From the NCBI RefSeq assembly GCF_013035315.1, contig NZ_WQHP01000008.1, positions 103,466-167,465 of the forward strand: a stretch of DNA of 64,000 bases, written 5' to 3'. Made by a program: the position numbers and the translations under genes. This stretch comes from Ruegeria arenilitoris. Its GTDB lineage: Bacteria > Pseudomonadota > Alphaproteobacteria > Rhodobacterales > Rhodobacteraceae. Position 1 is the stretch's first letter; every line of letters starts with the position of its first letter. Under the pieces are notes generated by a model that had not been told where the DNA came from, did no database searches, and was given only the letters and a program-made list of their open reading frames with translations. Shown here piece by piece: positions 61,952 through 64,000 of this stretch.

Positions 61952-62775
61952 AGCCCCAGTGCCTTGCGCAACATGTTCAGCGCAACCAGCGTCAGGAACA
62001 CTGCAAACACGCGCTTCAAAGGTTTGGGGTCCATCGCATGCGCCAGCTTCACCCCCCACGGGGCGGTGATCATGGTCATGGCCACAACGATTGCAAAAGC
62101 CACCAGATTGACGGCCCCAATGGTCAGCGGAGGGCGATGCTCGGGCGCGATGTCAAGAAAAAGAAAACCGAGTACCGAGGGCACGGCGATGATCACGCCA
62201 AACCCGGCCGCCGTCGCCACCGCCCGGTGAATCGGCGTGTTGAACAGGCTCATCAACGGCACACCAAAGCTGCCCCCGCCAATCCCCATCAGCACCGACA
62301 AAAACCCAACCGACGGGGACAGAACCGCGCGTTTCACGCCCTTGGGCATTGCGTCGCCAAGCCGCCACTCGGATTTGCCAAGCCCCAGATAAGCACCGAT
62401 CACCATGCCCAGCACCCCGAACAGAGCCTGCAGTGCCTCGGTCCGCAAGGCCGAGGCGACCAGTACGCCGACAATAGCACCGACCGCGATCCCCGGCCCC
62501 CAACCGCGCAGAATATCCCAATCGACCGCGCCTTTCTTGTTATGCGCCAGAACCGAGCGCAACGAAGTCACGATGATCGTCGCCAAAGAGGTCGCCAGAC
62601 ACAGCTGCATCAACTGCGGGCCACCGTACCCAAGGGTCTGAAACGCATAGAAAAACGCAGGCACCAGCACAATGCCGCCCCCAACGCCCAGCAATCCCGC
62701 CAGCACGCCGGCCAGCGCCCCGATCACAAGCAAAAGGCCCAGCATCTGGGCCAGCAACATCGTCTCGGGCATCAT
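61948..62775 (-). CDS. TauE/SafE-family membrane exporter (second copy)
   Basis: A 275-residue protein with about eight helices in two inverted halves, each with the family glycine-rich turn: LAGLLGVGGGIVLVPAFFYA in the first and LMGIGGGSFGVPLMSLF in the second. The family exports sulfite, sulfoacetate or similar anions. It overlaps the dioxygenase gene downstream (GTGA) and follows dusA by 37 bases. It differs clearly from the copy at 26021-26797. Confidence 0.92.
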   Translation of the reverse strand: MMPETMLLAQMLGLLLVIGALAGVLAGLLGVGGGIVLVPAFFYAFQTLGYGGPQLMQLCLATSLATIIVTSLRSVLAHNKKGAVDWDILRGWGPGIAVGAIVGVLVASALRTEALQALFGVLGMVIGAYLGLGKSEWRLGDAMPKGVKRAVLSPSVGFLSVLMGIGGGSFGVPLMSLFNTPIHRAVATAAGFGVIIAVPSVLGFLFLDIAPEHRPPLTIGAVNLVAFAIVVAMTMITAPWGVKLAHAMDPKPLKRVFAVFLTLVALNMLRKALGL

Positions 62776-62812
62776 CCCCCCAAACCGGCCTTACAGCCGT
62801 ACTCCGTTCCAC

Positions 62813-63850
62813 TCAAACCTCGGCCAATGGCGCGATACTGTCCAGAGCCTGCAGCATCACCTCGGGGCCAGCACCGTCATGCACCGCACCCTCGGACAAA
62901 GCCCGCCGCCATGCGCGTGCGCCCGGGCGACCGGCAAACAGGCCCAGCATATGACGCGTGATCTGGTGCAAACGCCCACCATTGGCAAGGTGACGTTCCA
63001 CATAGGGCACCATTTTGTGAACGACATCAATCGGATCAGCCACCTGTCCGGCGCCAAAAATCCGAACGTCCGCCTCAGCCAGAATATCAGTTGGTTGGTG
63101 ATACGCTGCGCGCCCGATCATGACGCCGTCCAAACCGGCCTCAAGCTGCGCCTGCGCCTGTTTCAACGAGGTAATGCCACCATTGATCGAGACATGCATA
63201 TCGGGGAACGCCGCCTTCATGCGGTGCACCAGATCGTAGTCTAGCGGTGGAATGTCCCGATTTTCCTTGGGGCTCAGCCCCTGTAACCAGGCCTTACGCG
63301 CATGAATTGTCACGCGCTGGCATCCCGCTGCCTGAATGGCCTGCAAGAAATCTGGCAGAACCTGTTCGGGTTCCTGATCGTCGACCCCGATGCGGCATTT
63401 CACAGTGACCTCGACGTCAACCGCCTCACGCATTGCAGCAACGCAATCAGCGACCCGTTCGGGCTCTTTCATTAACACCGCACCAAACGTTCCCGATTGA
63501 ACCCGGTCCGAGGGGCAGCCGCAGTTCAAGTTGATCTCATCATACCCGGCCTGCGCCCCCAGTCGCGCCGCCTGCGCCAGTTCTTGCGGATCAGACCCAC
63601 CCAGTTGCAGGGCGACAGGGTGTTCTTGGGGATTGTAGTCCAACAGATGCAATGCCCCTCCGCGTACCAAGGCCGGGGCGGTCACCATTTCAGTGTATAG
63701 AAGCGTTTGCTGGCTCAGCAGTCGATGTACATAGCGGCAATGGCGATCGGTCCAGTCCATCATCGGCGCAACAGACAGCCTTGCGGCCTGTGAAACACGG
63801 GCTGCCGAAGTGGATTGTCTTTGCATCACAGAGTTTGACGGCGCTGTCAT
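62813..63850 (-). CDS. dusA: tRNA-dihydrouridine synthase A
   Basis: An FMN enzyme that reduces uridine to dihydrouridine in the D-loop of tRNA. It has 345 residues with an N-terminal TIM barrel (LSVAPMMDWTDRHCRYVHRL), the catalytic cysteine in EINLNCGCPSDRVQSGTFGA, RNA-binding GVDDQEPEQ and VTIHARKAWLQGLSPKENR typical of DusA, FMN-binding VSINGGITS and GVMIGRAAYH, and a helical C-terminal domain. First visible gene of a minus-strand run with the TauE/SafE exporter. Confidence 0.95.
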   Translation of the reverse strand: MTAPSNSVMQRQSTSAARVSQAARLSVAPMMDWTDRHCRYVHRLLSQQTLLYTEMVTAPALVRGGALHLLDYNPQEHPVALQLGGSDPQELAQAARLGAQAGYDEINLNCGCPSDRVQSGTFGAVLMKEPERVADCVAAMREAVDVEVTVKCRIGVDDQEPEQVLPDFLQAIQAAGCQRVTIHARKAWLQGLSPKENRDIPPLDYDLVHRMKAAFPDMHVSINGGITSLKQAQAQLEAGLDGVMIGRAAYHQPTDILAEADVRIFGAGQVADPIDVVHKMVPYVERHLANGGRLHQITRHMLGLFAGRPGARAWRRALSEGAVHDGAGPEVMLQALDSIAPLAEV

Positions 63851-63944
63851 CGGTTGATCTCGGGCTAAACTAGGCTGCTGGCTTACTGCACCAAACGTGG
63901 TTTCGCAACCAAGGGCGCATCACATCAGACAGGGCCTTCGGCAC

Positions 63945-63976
63945 AAAAAAGAAAGGGCAGGTCTTGCGACCTGCCC
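63945..63976 (-). terminator. Terminator of a minus-strand gene beyond the right edge
   Basis: On the minus strand GGGCAGGTC-GCAA-GACCTGCCC forms a perfect 9-bp stem closed by a GNRA tetraloop, followed by TTTCTTTTTTG. It implies a minus-strand gene or RNA ending just right of position 64000. Confidence 0.88.
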
Positions 63977-64000
63977 TACGCGATTGCACCGGATGGGAGG

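Overview
The window reads as about 64 kb of chromosome from a marine alphaproteobacterium of the Roseobacter group (Rhodobacteraceae), probably close to Ruegeria. I infer this from the moderately high GC, the gene content (DMSP lyase dddP, soxBDAG sarcosine oxidase, an orphan FliG-like protein, an alpha/beta-hydrolase/OsmC fusion, a DUF3445 protein) and a Rhodobacteraceae-type intergenic repeat. No rRNA, tRNA, CRISPR array, prophage or intact insertion sequence was found. Most of the window is ordinary core genome in short operons separated by clear hairpin terminators.

Layout. 0-7 kb: a partial unknown gene, trigger factor, a porin, the NAD(P)H-hydrate repair enzyme and the glnB-glnA nitrogen operon. 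7-19.7 kb: a secreted lytic transglycosylase, unknown proteins, a DUF3445 heme-dependent N-demethylase-like gene divergent from the DMSP lyase dddP, a hydrolase-OsmC fusion, small exported proteins, purB, two adjacent secreted proteins sharing a Cys motif, an orphan FliG-like protein, an LpxL-like acyltransferase and a DUF1223 protein. 19.9-22.6 kb: aconitase. 22.7-29.7 kb: a long co-directional minus-strand block, yajC-secD-secF-tauE-Mth938-ccmABCDG, joining Sec secretion to cytochrome c maturation. 29.9-38.4 kb: an MscS channel, serS, a nucleoid-like HhH protein, a fatty acid desaturase and the yfgM-bamB-der operon. 38.6-43.7 kb: a two-gene RND efflux system. 43.9-52.7 kb: speD with an apparent premature stop, an Atm1-type ABC exporter, a LysM protein, a LOG-family protein, a host-attachment-family protein, a PafA-like phosphatase in a more AT-rich stretch, sodB and an FkbM methyltransferase. 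52.7-58 kb: soxBDAG, preceded by a striking direct repeat. 58.2-64 kb: ccmI-ruvX-DUF1289, then a minus-strand set of dusA, a TauE/SafE exporter, a 2-oxoglutarate dioxygenase-like gene and a tandem SpoIIAA-like protein.

How the genes fit together. Several loci fit life on algal osmolytes: DddP cleaves DMSP, sarcosine oxidase demethylates sarcosine to glycine and delivers one-carbon units to folate, the DUF3445 protein may oxidise methylated amines, and GlnB/GlnA assimilates ammonium. A dioxygenase translationally coupled to a sulfite-exporter-family gene may handle an organosulfur compound. I do not see an obviously new multi-gene defence or mobile system. The best leads are small: the speD nonsense codon, the 14-bp direct repeat at sox, the paired Cys-motif secreted proteins, the diverged orphan FliG with a hairpin against its start codon, the acyltransferase lacking its HX4E glutamate, and the dioxygenase/TauE pair.
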